Notes under the pieces: model-generated
Told to the model about the DNA's origin: nothing
What the model saw: the letters and a program-made list of their open reading frames with translations, nothing else
Databases searched by the model: none
Shown: positions 1 through 5,629 of the stretch, one piece after another
Position numbering within the stretch: position 1 is the first letter of the stretch
How the letters are laid out: every line of letters begins with the position of its first letter
Assembly (NCBI GenBank): GCA_050486105.1
Contig: JBJHCR010000389.1
Location: 1 to 5,629, forward strand
Origin: JAEXNA01 sp050486105
GTDB lineage: Bacteria > Vulcanimicrobiota > Xenobia > Xenobiales > JADMJV01
Reading direction: 5' to 3'
DNA: 5,629 bases
Made by a program: the position numbers and the translations under genes

Positions 1-80
1 GAAGTGGAAAAAATCGTGAAGACGAAAGATCTGACGTGGCTTGATGGTCGAGCGAAAGTTCGACGAGAAGGCTACGAGAA
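1..80 (+). other. 3' end of the 16S-23S spacer / 23S leader
   Basis: This is the sequence immediately before the 23S 5' end, so it should be the tail of the internal transcribed spacer of an rRNA operon whose 16S gene lies off the left edge. No tRNA gene is visible in these 80 bases. The last bases (77-80, AGAA) continue the 23S terminal helix by pairing with TTCT at 3371-3374. That extends the 23S 5'/3' end helix in the usual precursor manner. A compact hairpin at 47-64 is listed separately. Confidence 0.8.
47..64 (+). other. GAAA-tetraloop hairpin in the 23S leader
   Basis: Seven base pairs (GTCGAGC at 47-53 with GTTCGAC at 58-64, including one G-U) close a GAAA loop at 54-57, a GNRA tetraloop. 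It sits 16 bases before the 23S 5' end. A role in precursor folding or processing is inference only. Confidence 0.55.
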
Positions 81-621
81 GGTTAAGCGACAAAGGGCGT
101 ACGGTGGATGCCTGGGCGTTTGCTAGCGATGAAGGACGTGGAAGGCTGCGAAAAGCCTCGGGGAGCCGCCAAACAGGCCCTGATCCGAGGATGTCCGAAT
201 GGGGAAACCCGGCTGGTAGAAATACCAGTCATCACTTGACTGAATACATAGGTCTTGTGAAGCGAACCCGGAGAACTGAAACATCTAAGTACCCGGAGGA
301 AAAGACATCAATTGAGATTCCCCCAGTAGCGGCGAGCGAACGGGGAGTAGCCTAAACCATCGGTGTGTAAGACGGCAGTCGTTGCACCGGTGGGGTTGTG
401 AGGGAGAGTCTTGTTACTGCTGCCGCAGTAGCCAGAAGTCAAAAAATCGTCGGATAACAGAACGGTCCTGGAAAGACCGGCCATAGAGGGTAATAGCCCC
501 GTATGTGAAATCAGATGATCTTCTGGACTCTCTTCTCGAGTACGGTGGGACACGAGAAATCCTGCCGGAAGCTGGGTAGACCATTATCCAAGGCTAAATA
601 TACGCAAACGACCGATAGTGA

Positions 622-655
<34 letters not shown>

Positions 656-1344
656 TGTGAGGGGAGTGAAATAGATCCTGAAACCGTATGCCTACAAGCA
701 GTGGGAGCCCTATGGACTTGTCCAGGGTGACCGCGTGCCTTTTGCATAATGAGTCAGCGAGTTGTGCTACGCAGCAAGGTTAAGCCGAGTAGGTGAAGCC
801 GCAGGGAAACCGAGTCTTAACAGGGCGAATGAAGTTGCGTGGTGCAGACCCGAAACCGAGTGAGCTACCCATGGCCAGGTTGAAGTTCCGGTAAAACGGG
901 ATGGAGGACCGAACCCACTGATGTTGAAAAATCAGGGGATGAGCTGTGGGTAGGGGTGAAAGGCCAATCAAACTCGGAGATAGCTGGTTCTCCCCGAAAT
1001 ATATTTAGGTATAGCCTCGGGTAAAGTAGTAGACGGAGGTAGAGCACTGAATGGGCTAGGGGCCCAACCCGGTTACCAACCCCAATCAAACTCCGAATAC
1101 CGTCTGCCATACCCCGGGAGTCAGTCCATGGGTGATAAGGTCCATGGTCGAGAGGGAAACAACCCAGATCGCCGTCTAAGGTCCCAAAGTTACAGCTAAG
1201 TGGGAAAGGATGTGGAAGCACATAGACAACTAGGAGGTTGGCTTAGAAGCAGCCACCCTTGAAAGAAAGCGTAATAGCTCACTAGTCAAGTGAATCTGCG
1301 CCGAAAATATAACGGGGCTCAAGCTGTACACCGAAGACGCGGAT

Positions 1345-1375
1345 ACAGAAGTCGGAAGTCAGAGGTCGGAAGTCA
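1345..1375 (+). repeat. Heptamer array A (four GARGTCR units), left IVS arm
   Basis: ACA is followed by four 7-nt units: GAAGTCG (1348-1354), GAAGTCA, GAGGTCG, GAAGTCA (to 1375). The inner flank is GAAAGTGACC (1376-1385). The first 26 bases pair perfectly with array B. The units resemble the short tandem heptanucleotide repeats described in some cyanobacterial and other genomes, but I cannot assign a named family. Confidence 0.9.
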
Positions 1376-1411
1376 GAAAGTGACCGATTCTGGCCTGACG
1401 AACCGACAACG

Positions 1412-1449
1412 CAGGCTCTCTCGCTCCTTACGGAGCGAGAGAGAACCTG
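1412..1449 (+). other. Strong hairpin inside the IVS
   Basis: Twelve perfect pairs (1416-1427 with 1432-1443) close a 4-nt loop TTAC. They are extended by CAGG (1412-1415) pairing with CCTG (1446-1449) across a two-base AA bulge. There is no T tract after it, so it is not an intrinsic terminator. It probably gives the excised IVS RNA a stable fold, or is a second double-stranded cleavage target; both roles are inferred. Confidence 0.75.
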
Positions 1450-1575
1450 ACGAAAAGAAAACGAAGTCAGACCCGGCACGGCTGCGGTAACGCGGTGGGT
1501 GTCGAAGAGGAAAAGGAGAGACGTCCTGAAGCGAGAGATCCTTCCAATGAGAAGTGATCGAAGCGATGGACGCCG

Positions 1576-1610
1576 AATCCGACCTCCGACCTCTGACTTC
1601 CGACTTCTGT
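1576..1610 (-). repeat. Heptamer array B (four units, inverted), right IVS arm
   Basis: Read on the minus strand it is ACA, then GAAGTCG, GAAGTCA, GAGGTCG, GAGGTCG (plus-strand 1607 down to 1580), then GATT. The first 26 bases are the exact reverse complement of array A, and the match breaks in the fourth unit. The inner flank AATCC (1576-1580 on the plus strand) is shared with array D. Confidence 0.9.
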
Positions 1611-2350
1611 GTGGTAGGGGAGCGTTCCAGTCGCCTGTGAAGGTACACCGTGAGGAGTGCTGGAGGTCCTGGAAGTGAGTATGCTGACGTGAGTAACGAT
1701 TAGACGGGTGAGAATCCCGTCCGCCGAATGCCGAAGGGTTCCTGGGCCAGGTTCATCCTCCCAGGGTTAGTCGGGTCCTAAGTCGAGGCCGAAAGGCGTA
1801 GACGATGGCAAGCAGGTCAATATTCCTGCACCGTCTGGTGAGGCGATGATGGTGAGAGAGGACGAAGAACGCTAGGTCCGCCGGGTGATGGATATCCCGG
1901 TTCAACCCCGTAGGTGGTTGCTGTAGGAGGTCGTAAGACCACAAACGCGGCGACAGATACACCGAGAGGGGAAGAGGAGGGCTCTCCTATAAGTGGAGCC
2001 CATGTCAACGGATCGAGGCGATGCTTCCAAGAAAAGTCTCGCACTGGAGTCCATTAGATGCCCGTACCAAAACCGACACAGGTTGGCGAGAAGAGTATTC
2101 TAAGGCGTTGAGAGAACCCTGGTTAAGGAACTCGGCAAATTGACACCGTAACTTCGGGAGAAGGTGTGCCCCGGTAGTGTGACGATTTTTACAATCTGAG
2201 CACGAGGGGGTTGCAGAGAATAGGGGGTAGCGACTGTTTATCAAAAACACAGGACTCTGCGAAATCGTTTAGATGACGTATAGGGTCTGACGCCTGCCCG
2301 GTGCCGGAAGGTTAAGAGGAGTGGTTAGTGTCCTTCGGGATGCGAAGCTG

Positions 2351-2414
<64 letters not shown>

Positions 2415-2521
2415 GCGGGTAAGTTCCGTCCTGCACGAATGGCGTAACGACTTCCCCACTGTCTCGACCAGGGACTCAGTGAAATCGAATTAGCGGTGAA
2501 GATGCCGTTTACCCGCGACAA

Positions 2522-2533
2522 GACGGAAAGACC
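2522..2533 (+). other. Central loop of domain V, macrolide-contact bases wild type
   Basis: GACGGAAAGACC matches the E. coli 2053-2064 segment. The bases equivalent to G2057, A2058 and A2059 (2526-2528) are G, A, A, so there is no rRNA substitution of the kind known to give macrolide resistance. This describes the gene copy only; methylation cannot be seen. Confidence 0.85.
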
Positions 2534-2697
2534 CCGTGAACCTTTACTGTAGCTTGGCATTGGTACTCGGACACATCTGTGTAGGATAGGTGGGAGACTT
2601 AGAAGCAGGCGCGCCAGCGTCGGTGGAGTCATCCTTGAAATACCACCCTGATGTGTCTGGGTATCTAACCTGCTTCCCTTATCGGGAAGAGGGACAG

Positions 2698-2733
<36 letters not shown>

Positions 2734-2875
2734 CAAAGAGTAACGGAGGCGCGCAAAGGTTCGCTCAGGCTGATTGGAAACCAGCCGAAGAGTGCAAAAG
2801 CAGAAGCGAGCTTAACTGCGAGACATACAGGTCGAGCAGGTGCGAAAGCAGGCTTTAGTGATCCGGTGGTCCCGC

Positions 2876-3001
<126 letters not shown>

Positions 3002-3029
3002 TAGGTCCCAAGGGTTTGGCTGTTCGCCA

Positions 3030-3085
<56 letters not shown>

Positions 3086-3204
3086 TGTCGTGGGCGTAGG
3101 AGAATTGAGAGGAATTGCCCCTAGTACGAGAGGACCGGGGTGAACGAACCTCTGGTGTACCGGTTGTGGCGCCAGCCGCATCGCCGGGTAGCTATGTTCG
3201 GACA

Positions 3205-3238
<34 letters not shown>

Positions 3239-3372
3239 CCCTCAAGATGAGTTCTCCCTTCAGGATAACCTGACCAAAGGTCCGTCGAAGACGACGACGT
3301 GGATAGGCAGGATGTGGAAGCATGGCAACATGTGGAGCAGACCTGTACTAATTGACCGGGAGGCTTAACCTT

Positions 3373-3527
3373 CTTTCTTTTTTCTTCATGAAAGAGGCTA
3401 AGGCGCACCCATCATTTAAAAACAAGTCGAAGCATACAACGCACCACCCGAGCTGGAAGGCTCCAGGGCGGTACGGTCTGTCATCACTCGCGGTGTACAC
3501 ACCAATTTACCATCCATTCACCGAATT
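3373..3527 (+). other. 23S-5S internal transcribed spacer
   Basis: A spacer of about 155 nt with no tRNA cloverleaf and no coding evidence. It opens with a pyrimidine run; CTTTC (3373-3377) can pair with GAAAG just downstream. A small hairpin (CTGGA/TCCAG) lies near 3453-3466. It should be transcribed and removed during rRNA maturation. Confidence 0.8.
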
Positions 3528-3647
3528 TGGTTGGTGGCTATAGCGGAGAGGGTCCACCCGATCCCATCTCGCACTCGGAAGTTAAGCTCTCCAGCGCCGA
3601 TGGTACTGCGACGGAGACGTCGTGGGAGAGTAGGTCGCTGCCAACCA
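3528..3647 (+). rRNA. rrf: 5S ribosomal RNA
   Basis: Component of the large-subunit central protuberance. The ends form a long terminal helix: GGTTGGTGGC (3529-3538) pairs with GCTGCCAACC (3637-3646), including G-U pairs, with one more T-A pair outside. Between them are the conserved 5S blocks GTCCACCCGATCCCAT, CTCGGAAGTTAAG, AGCGCCGATGGTACT and GGGAGAGTAGG in the correct order. At about 120 nt it has the usual length. It is co-oriented with 23S and about 155 nt downstream, the standard operon order. The exact ends could shift by one or two bases. Confidence 0.95.
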
Positions 3648-3652
3648 TTTAG

Positions 3653-3692
3653 ACAGAGGTCGGAAGTCAGAGGTCGGAGGTCAGAAATGACC
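3653..3692 (+). repeat. Heptamer array C (four units) just after 5S
   Basis: ACA (3653-3655) is followed by GAGGTCG, GAAGTCA, GAGGTCG, GAGGTCA (3656-3683), then GAAATGACC. It shares both its leading ACA and its trailing flank with array A (GAAAGTGACC there). It starts six bases after the 5S gene and ends before the terminator, so it should be part of the rRNA primary transcript. Confidence 0.88.
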
Positions 3693-3725
3693 CCCGGCGA
3701 AAGATTCCAGCTCTCAAAGAAGCAG

Positions 3726-3753
3726 AAAAGCCCCGCTTAGGTGGGGCTTTTTT
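3726..3753 (+). terminator. Intrinsic terminator of the rRNA operon
   Basis: AAAAGCCCC (3726-3734) pairs with GGGGCTTTT (3743-3751). The stem continues inward with a G-U and a C-G pair to a 4-nt loop. It runs directly into T residues, with another T-rich stretch after 3754. It lies about 80 bases after 5S and is the expected end of the operon. Confidence 0.92.
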
Positions 3754-3817
3754 GTTTTCTTGGTTTTTGTGCAGGTCTTTGACATCGGGCCCGAAAACCC
3801 GAAACGCCCCGGCTCAG

Positions 3818-3886
3818 CGACCGCTCCAATCTTCTCGCCCGTAGTTCAGGGCGCCCAAATAGGAAGCGTTGCAAGTCCTGGATCAC
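3818..3886 (-). repeat. Inverted duplication, arm X
   Basis: The 69-nt segment matches the reverse complement of arm Y (4041-4109) at 60 of 69 positions by manual alignment, without gaps. Both ends are exactly conserved (CGACCGC at one end, CTGGATCAC at the other). On the minus strand it can be read as VIQDLQRFLFGRPELRARRL followed by ERS. Three of the nine differences between the arms are silent in that frame. It may be part of a degraded duplicated gene or a non-coding element; I cannot tell which. Confidence 0.8.
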
Positions 3887-4040
3887 CTCCAGAATCGATC
3901 GTTCCAAACTCTTGATCACCCATATTTCTGCAGGAGCGCGGCCCACCGGGGCGCGACGCGGTGTCGACCCTGATCAAGCGGTACCTCGTCTCCTTCTGGG
4001 AGACAGAAACCATTGGTTCTGGGCTGCCGTCGATACGCAG

Positions 4041-4109
4041 GTGATCCAGGATCTGGAACGCTTGCTATTTGGGCGCGCTGAACAACGCGCGAGAAGATTT
4101 GGGCGGTCG
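4041..4109 (+). repeat. Inverted duplication, arm Y
   Basis: Plus-strand partner of arm X, separated from it by 154 bases. In the matching frame it reads VIQDLERLLFGRAEQRARRF then GRS, with a stop three codons later (4116-4118). The most constant peptide part across both arms is VIQDL-R-LFGR-E-RARR. The two arms could fold into one long hairpin if transcribed together. Confidence 0.8.
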
Positions 4110-4110
4110 A

Positions 4111-4140
4111 TTCAGTGAGGCTTTTCAGGTCACTGAAAGG
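4111..4140 (+). other. Two mutually exclusive small hairpins
   Basis: TTCAGTG (4111-4117) is the exact complement of CACTGAA (4131-4137). Alternatively CTTTTCAG (4121-4128) pairs with CTGAAAGG (4133-4140) around a 4-nt GTCA loop. The two use the same 3' bases and cannot form together. No T tract follows. Functional meaning is unknown. Confidence 0.45.
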
Positions 4141-4143
4141 TAG

Positions 4144-4175
4144 GGCGTTGCAAGCTCTGGATGGTTTGCAACGCC
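4144..4175 (+). other. 10-bp perfect hairpin with a third duplication fragment
   Basis: GGCGTTGCAA (4144-4153) is exactly complementary to TTGCAACGCC (4166-4175) around a 12-nt loop. GCGTTGCAAGCTCTGGAT (4145-4162) also resembles the inner part of arm X (about 3866-3883), with two differences in 18. It is followed by A residues on the plus strand, not T, so it is not a plus-strand terminator. Confidence 0.65.
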
Positions 4176-4180
4176 TAAAA

Positions 4181-4214
4181 AATCCGACCTCTGACCTCTG
4201 ACTTCTGACTTCCG
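4181..4214 (-). repeat. Heptamer array D (four units, inverted)
   Basis: On the minus strand it reads GAAGTCA, GAAGTCA, GAGGTCA, GAGGTCG (plus-strand 4212 down to 4185), then GATT. The inner flank AATCC (4181-4185) equals that of array B, and both B and D have ACGCC a few bases before it. It lies outside the rRNA transcript, about 190 bases before the acetyltransferase-like gene. Confidence 0.88.
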
Positions 4215-4402
4215 TCAGAGGCCTCTGTAAAGATTCTCCCTTGAAAGAAGGCCCAAAGGTGACCAACTTTGGGAACAGGAAGTCAATACAGATAGAACAA
4301 AAAGAGGGGGAGGGAACCGATGGTGATGGTCTGTTTTGGGGGGAGAGCTCTGCACCGGCATGATGCTGCGGTGCCTGGTCGCAAGCGGGGGGAGGTGTGA
4401 TT
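4215..4402 (+). promoter_or_regulatory. Upstream region of the acetyltransferase-like gene
   Basis: The region probably contains the promoter of the downstream gene pair, but I found no credible -35/-10 pair. It holds a 12-nt palindrome CAGAGGCCTCTG (4216-4227). It also has a 7-bp inverted repeat CCCAAAG/CTTTGGG (4252-4273, 8-nt gap) that could be an operator or a hairpin. GCACCG/CGGTGC (4352-4374) forms a hairpin 16 bases before the ribosome binding site. No regulator gene is in view, so a regulatory role is inference. Confidence 0.4.
4386..4395 (+). promoter_or_regulatory. Ribosome binding site that decides the start
   Basis: A purine run GGGGGGAGG includes GGAGG at 4391-4395. A GTG at 4397 is only one base away, too close for initiation. 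A second in-frame GTG at 4403 is seven bases away, the normal distance. The start at 4403 is therefore preferred, shortening the protein by two residues. Confidence 0.7.
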
Positions 4403-5194
4403 GTGCAGACTTATACCAGGGAAGCGTTGGAGAGAGCACTGGATCACCTCGGGTTACCGAAGGGAGCCCTTTTGTTGGTCCATACTGCGCTCTATGCACC
4501 GGGAAGGATGGAGGGGGTTCCTCTAGCGGAGATCTCTTCTCGTCTCTACTCGGTGTTGCGCAGAAAGATTGGGAAGGAGGGAACCCTGGTGGTGCCTACC
4601 TTTCACGGTGGCTTTATTCGCGGGGAGGTTTTTGATCGGGAGTATACGCCGGCGACGGGAATGGGGAGCTTTGCCGAGTATCTTCGGCTCTTGCCCCGAG
4701 CGCGCCGCTCTCCTCATGGAATTCACTCGGTAGCTGCGGAGGGACCACTGGCGGAAGCCATCTGCAATCGCGATACGCCCAGTGGTTTTGGCGATGGAAG
4801 CCCCTTTGATGGACTTATTGCCTACGATGCACGGCTGCTCATGTTTGGCTGCAGCGTGGAGGCCTCGTCCCTGATTCGGTGGGCCGAGGAACGAGTAGGA
4901 GTGCCCTATCGGCGGTGGTTGATCTGTCGCGCCGGATACGTCGAGGGCGGTGTGGAGCGCATGCGCAGCTTTCATACCTATGCAGGTGATGACGGGCGAG
5001 AACCGGTGCTCTGTTTGACGCCGGTCCAGAGATTGTTGGCAGCAAGAGGTCAACTCCGCAGAGCCGAACTTGGATCGGGAAGTCTAGAGACCTGCCGAGC
5101 CCGAGACTTTGTGGCTGCTGCGACCGAGATTCTCCACCGCGATCCCCGAGCCCTACTTACAAGGCGTTCCGCCGACGGTGCTCGTCGAATATAG
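4403..5194 (+). CDS. AAC(3)-family N-acetyltransferase-like protein
   Basis: Predicted cytoplasmic acetyl-CoA-dependent acyltransferase of the aminoglycoside 3-N-acetyltransferase fold, 263 residues, the usual family length. Numbered from the GTG at 4403, the family blocks appear in order: LLLVHTALYA (24-33), GTLVVPTF (60-67), FDREYTPATGMGSFAEYLR (77-95), RRSPHGIHSVAAEGP (101-115, the conserved His-Ser-Val-Ala-Ala segment with its His at 108), FGDGSPFDGL (129-138) and LLMFGC...ASSLIRWAEE (145-163). Family members usually have N-T-x-L-H-x-A-E-E in the last block; here the His position is Arg (159), so the substrate may not be an aminoglycoside. Many relatives sit in surface-polysaccharide or natural-product loci rather than resistance loci. 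There is no signal peptide or membrane segment. The next gene starts 38 bases downstream on the same strand, suggesting an operon. Fold assignment is good; substrate unknown. Confidence 0.88.
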   Translation: MQTYTREALERALDHLGLPKGALLLVHTALYAPGRMEGVPLAEISSRLYSVLRRKIGKEGTLVVPTFHGGFIRGEVFDREYTPATGMGSFAEYLRLLPRARRSPHGIHSVAAEGPLAEAICNRDTPSGFGDGSPFDGLIAYDARLLMFGCSVEASSLIRWAEERVGVPYRRWLICRAGYVEGGVERMRSFHTYAGDDGREPVLCLTPVQRLLAARGQLRRAELGSGSLETCRARDFVAAATEILHRDPRALLTRRSADGARRI

Positions 5195-5220
5195 TCGAAT
5201 TAGATTTCATCGCAGAAAAT

Positions 5221-5228
5221 GAGGAGGG
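5221..5228 (+). promoter_or_regulatory. Ribosome binding site of the downstream gene
   Basis: GAGGAGGG contains AGGAGG at 5222-5227, five bases before the ATG at 5233. It is a near-perfect Shine-Dalgarno sequence and supports that start. Confidence 0.85.
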
Positions 5229-5232
5229 ATTT

Positions 5233-5629
5233 ATGAACCGTCGCGCCACGGACTATCAACTGATCTGGGGGCATAAAACGCCTCAAATTGAAGCCAAATT
5301 TGGAGAGATCATTCCCTGGGTCTACCAGTCGGGAAGACCCTACTACGACGTGTTCCTGGAAGGAGCGAACCACGAGGAGATTCTTCGCCGTTGGATGCAG
5401 CGCTCCTCGTCGGAGATCGCCCTACGGCGCACTCGGCTCCTCGTCGATGATCAGCGCATCGTCGGTGGCTACATCTCCCACTCCGGAAGAGAGCTTGCGG
5501 GATGTCGGCAAGCCGATCTTCTCGACCTGGCTCGAACTCTTGATGACGTCAGCTATGAGGCGATGCGCAGCCGTATGGAGGATCTAAAGGAACTCTTTGC
5601 TCCCGTGGAGGAAAACGACTTCTATCTCT
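5233..5629 (+). CDS. Partial gene, possible GNAT-family acetyltransferase
   Basis: An open frame from ATG 5233 runs without a stop to the window edge (132 codons, 3' end missing). The strong ribosome binding site and good codon texture make it a real gene. The visible part is soluble, with no signal peptide or membrane helix. Residues 60-80 (SSEIALRRTRLLVDDQRIVGG) look like a beta-strand pair with the 'R-I-V-G-G' turn common in N-terminal GNAT strands. The last residues, EENDFYL (126-132), resemble the entry to the GNAT beta-4 strand that precedes the acetyl-CoA loop. That loop (Q/R-x-x-G-x-G/A) would lie beyond the window, so the assignment is tentative. It lies 38 bases after the AAC(3)-like gene on the same strand and probably shares its transcript. 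A plus-strand frame at 5288-5587 is a shadow of this one. Confidence 0.75.
   Translation, partial: MNRRATDYQLIWGHKTPQIEAKFGEIIPWVYQSGRPYYDVFLEGANHEEILRRWMQRSSSEIALRRTRLLVDDQRIVGGYISHSGRELAGCRQADLLDLARTLDDVSYEAMRSRMEDLKELFAPVEENDFYL

Larger units (their letters stand above)
1345..1610 (+). other. 23S rRNA intervening sequence in helix 45
   Basis: The segment interrupts 23S between the conserved CACCGAAG...GCGG (about 1329-1342) and GTAGGGGAGCG (about 1614-1624) motifs. In E. coli the same place has only a short hairpin around positions 1164-1185. The ends are a perfect 26-bp inverted repeat (1345-1370 with 1585-1610), extended outward by a U-G and an A-U pair. Helix 45 is a known IVS site, for example in Salmonella, where RNase III removes the insert and the two rRNA pieces are not rejoined; the same fate here is inferred. 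The interior (about 1380-1575) is non-coding by eye: I see no match to the four-helix-bundle S23 protein carried by some long IVSs. It contains a strong internal hairpin (1412-1449). The stem arms are built of 7-nt repeats that also occur outside the rRNA. Confidence 0.9.
3754..4180. other. Intergenic region, no convincing gene
   Basis: About 430 bases between the rRNA terminator and array D. Short open frames exist on both strands, but they overlap one another, lack a ribosome binding site, and one runs through the terminator. The main content is a 69-bp imperfect inverted duplication plus hairpins, described separately. A plus-strand frame from about 3915 ending at a TGA near 4041 contains IKRYLVSFWETETIG and could be a coding remnant; I do not recognise it. 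Confidence 0.6.

Noticed and set aside
1290..1648. Short frames crossing the IVS on both strands, considered as a possible IVS-encoded S23 four-helix-bundle protein
   Set aside because: The peptides are Arg/Ser-rich translations of the repeats and hairpin and show none of the S23 family pattern. No start with a ribosome binding site is present.
3838..3888. tRNA-like look: GCCCGTAGTTCAGG followed by GCAAGTCCTGG
   Set aside because: The spacing is too short for a cloverleaf, there is no anticodon arm or acceptor pairing, and arm Y does not keep the TAGTTCAG element.
3737..3946. Minus-strand 69-codon frame containing arm X, considered as a gene
   Set aside because: It begins at a GTG without a ribosome binding site, overlaps opposing frames, and reads through the rRNA terminator. 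It was kept only as part of the inverted duplication.
3656..4212. CRISPR array from the heptamer repeats
   Set aside because: The units are 7 nt with no unique spacers between them, and only four per array; this is a short tandem repeat, not a CRISPR.
4264..4292. Possible sigma-70 promoter around TACAGA (4287-4292)
   Set aside because: Only three of six -10 bases match and there is no -35 element at the right distance.
4336..4635. 99-codon plus-strand frame overlapping the start of the AAC(3)-like gene
   Set aside because: It is out of frame with the recognisable protein, Gly/Ser-rich by composition, and has no ribosome binding site.
4523..5053. 176-codon minus-strand frame opposite the AAC(3)-like gene
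   Set aside because: It is the antisense shadow of a gene with clear family motifs on the plus strand, with no domain or ribosome binding site of its own.

Overview
This window carries the 3' part of a bacterial ribosomal RNA operon followed by an unrelated, same-strand protein-coding region. It opens in the 16S-23S spacer (1-80), runs through a complete 23S rRNA gene (81-3372), a short spacer and a 5S rRNA gene (about 3528-3647), and the operon ends at a strong intrinsic terminator (3726-3753). A gene-poor intergenic region follows (3754-4402). Then come two plus-strand genes in an apparent operon: an aminoglycoside 3-N-acetyltransferase-like (AAC(3) fold) protein (4403-5194) and the first 132 codons of a second gene (5233 to the window edge), tentatively GNAT-like. 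The rRNA core is bacterial and intact. The helix 15/16 region of 23S is about 80 nt longer than in E. coli, so the operon is not enterobacterial in type. I cannot place the phylum reliably.

The most interesting structure is a short dispersed repeat made of exactly four 7-nt units (consensus GARGTCR). It occurs four times. Arrays A (1348-1375, plus) and B (1580-1607, minus) face each other and form a perfect 26-bp stem that closes a 266-nt intervening sequence (IVS) inside helix 45 of the 23S rRNA. Array C (3656-3683, plus) lies a few bases after 5S and before the rRNA terminator. Array D (4185-4212, minus) lies upstream of the acetyltransferase-like gene. A and C share the same inner flank (GAAA[G]TGACC) and B and D share another (AATCC), so A...B and C...D look like two units of one architecture with different interiors. 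This ties the rRNA insertion to a family of intergenic repeats. If RNase III cuts the stem, as in known helix-45 IVSs, the mature 23S would be two pieces of about 1.27 and 1.76 kb.

The C-D interior also holds a second, independent inverted duplication: two 69-bp arms (3818-3886 and 4041-4109) identical at 60 of 69 positions by my count, with a shorter third fragment near 4146-4163 built into a 10-bp hairpin. No convincing gene was found there. The long reading frames seen across the 23S gene on both strands are shadows of the rRNA, including the antisense frame of the kind often misannotated as a cell-wall hydrolase.
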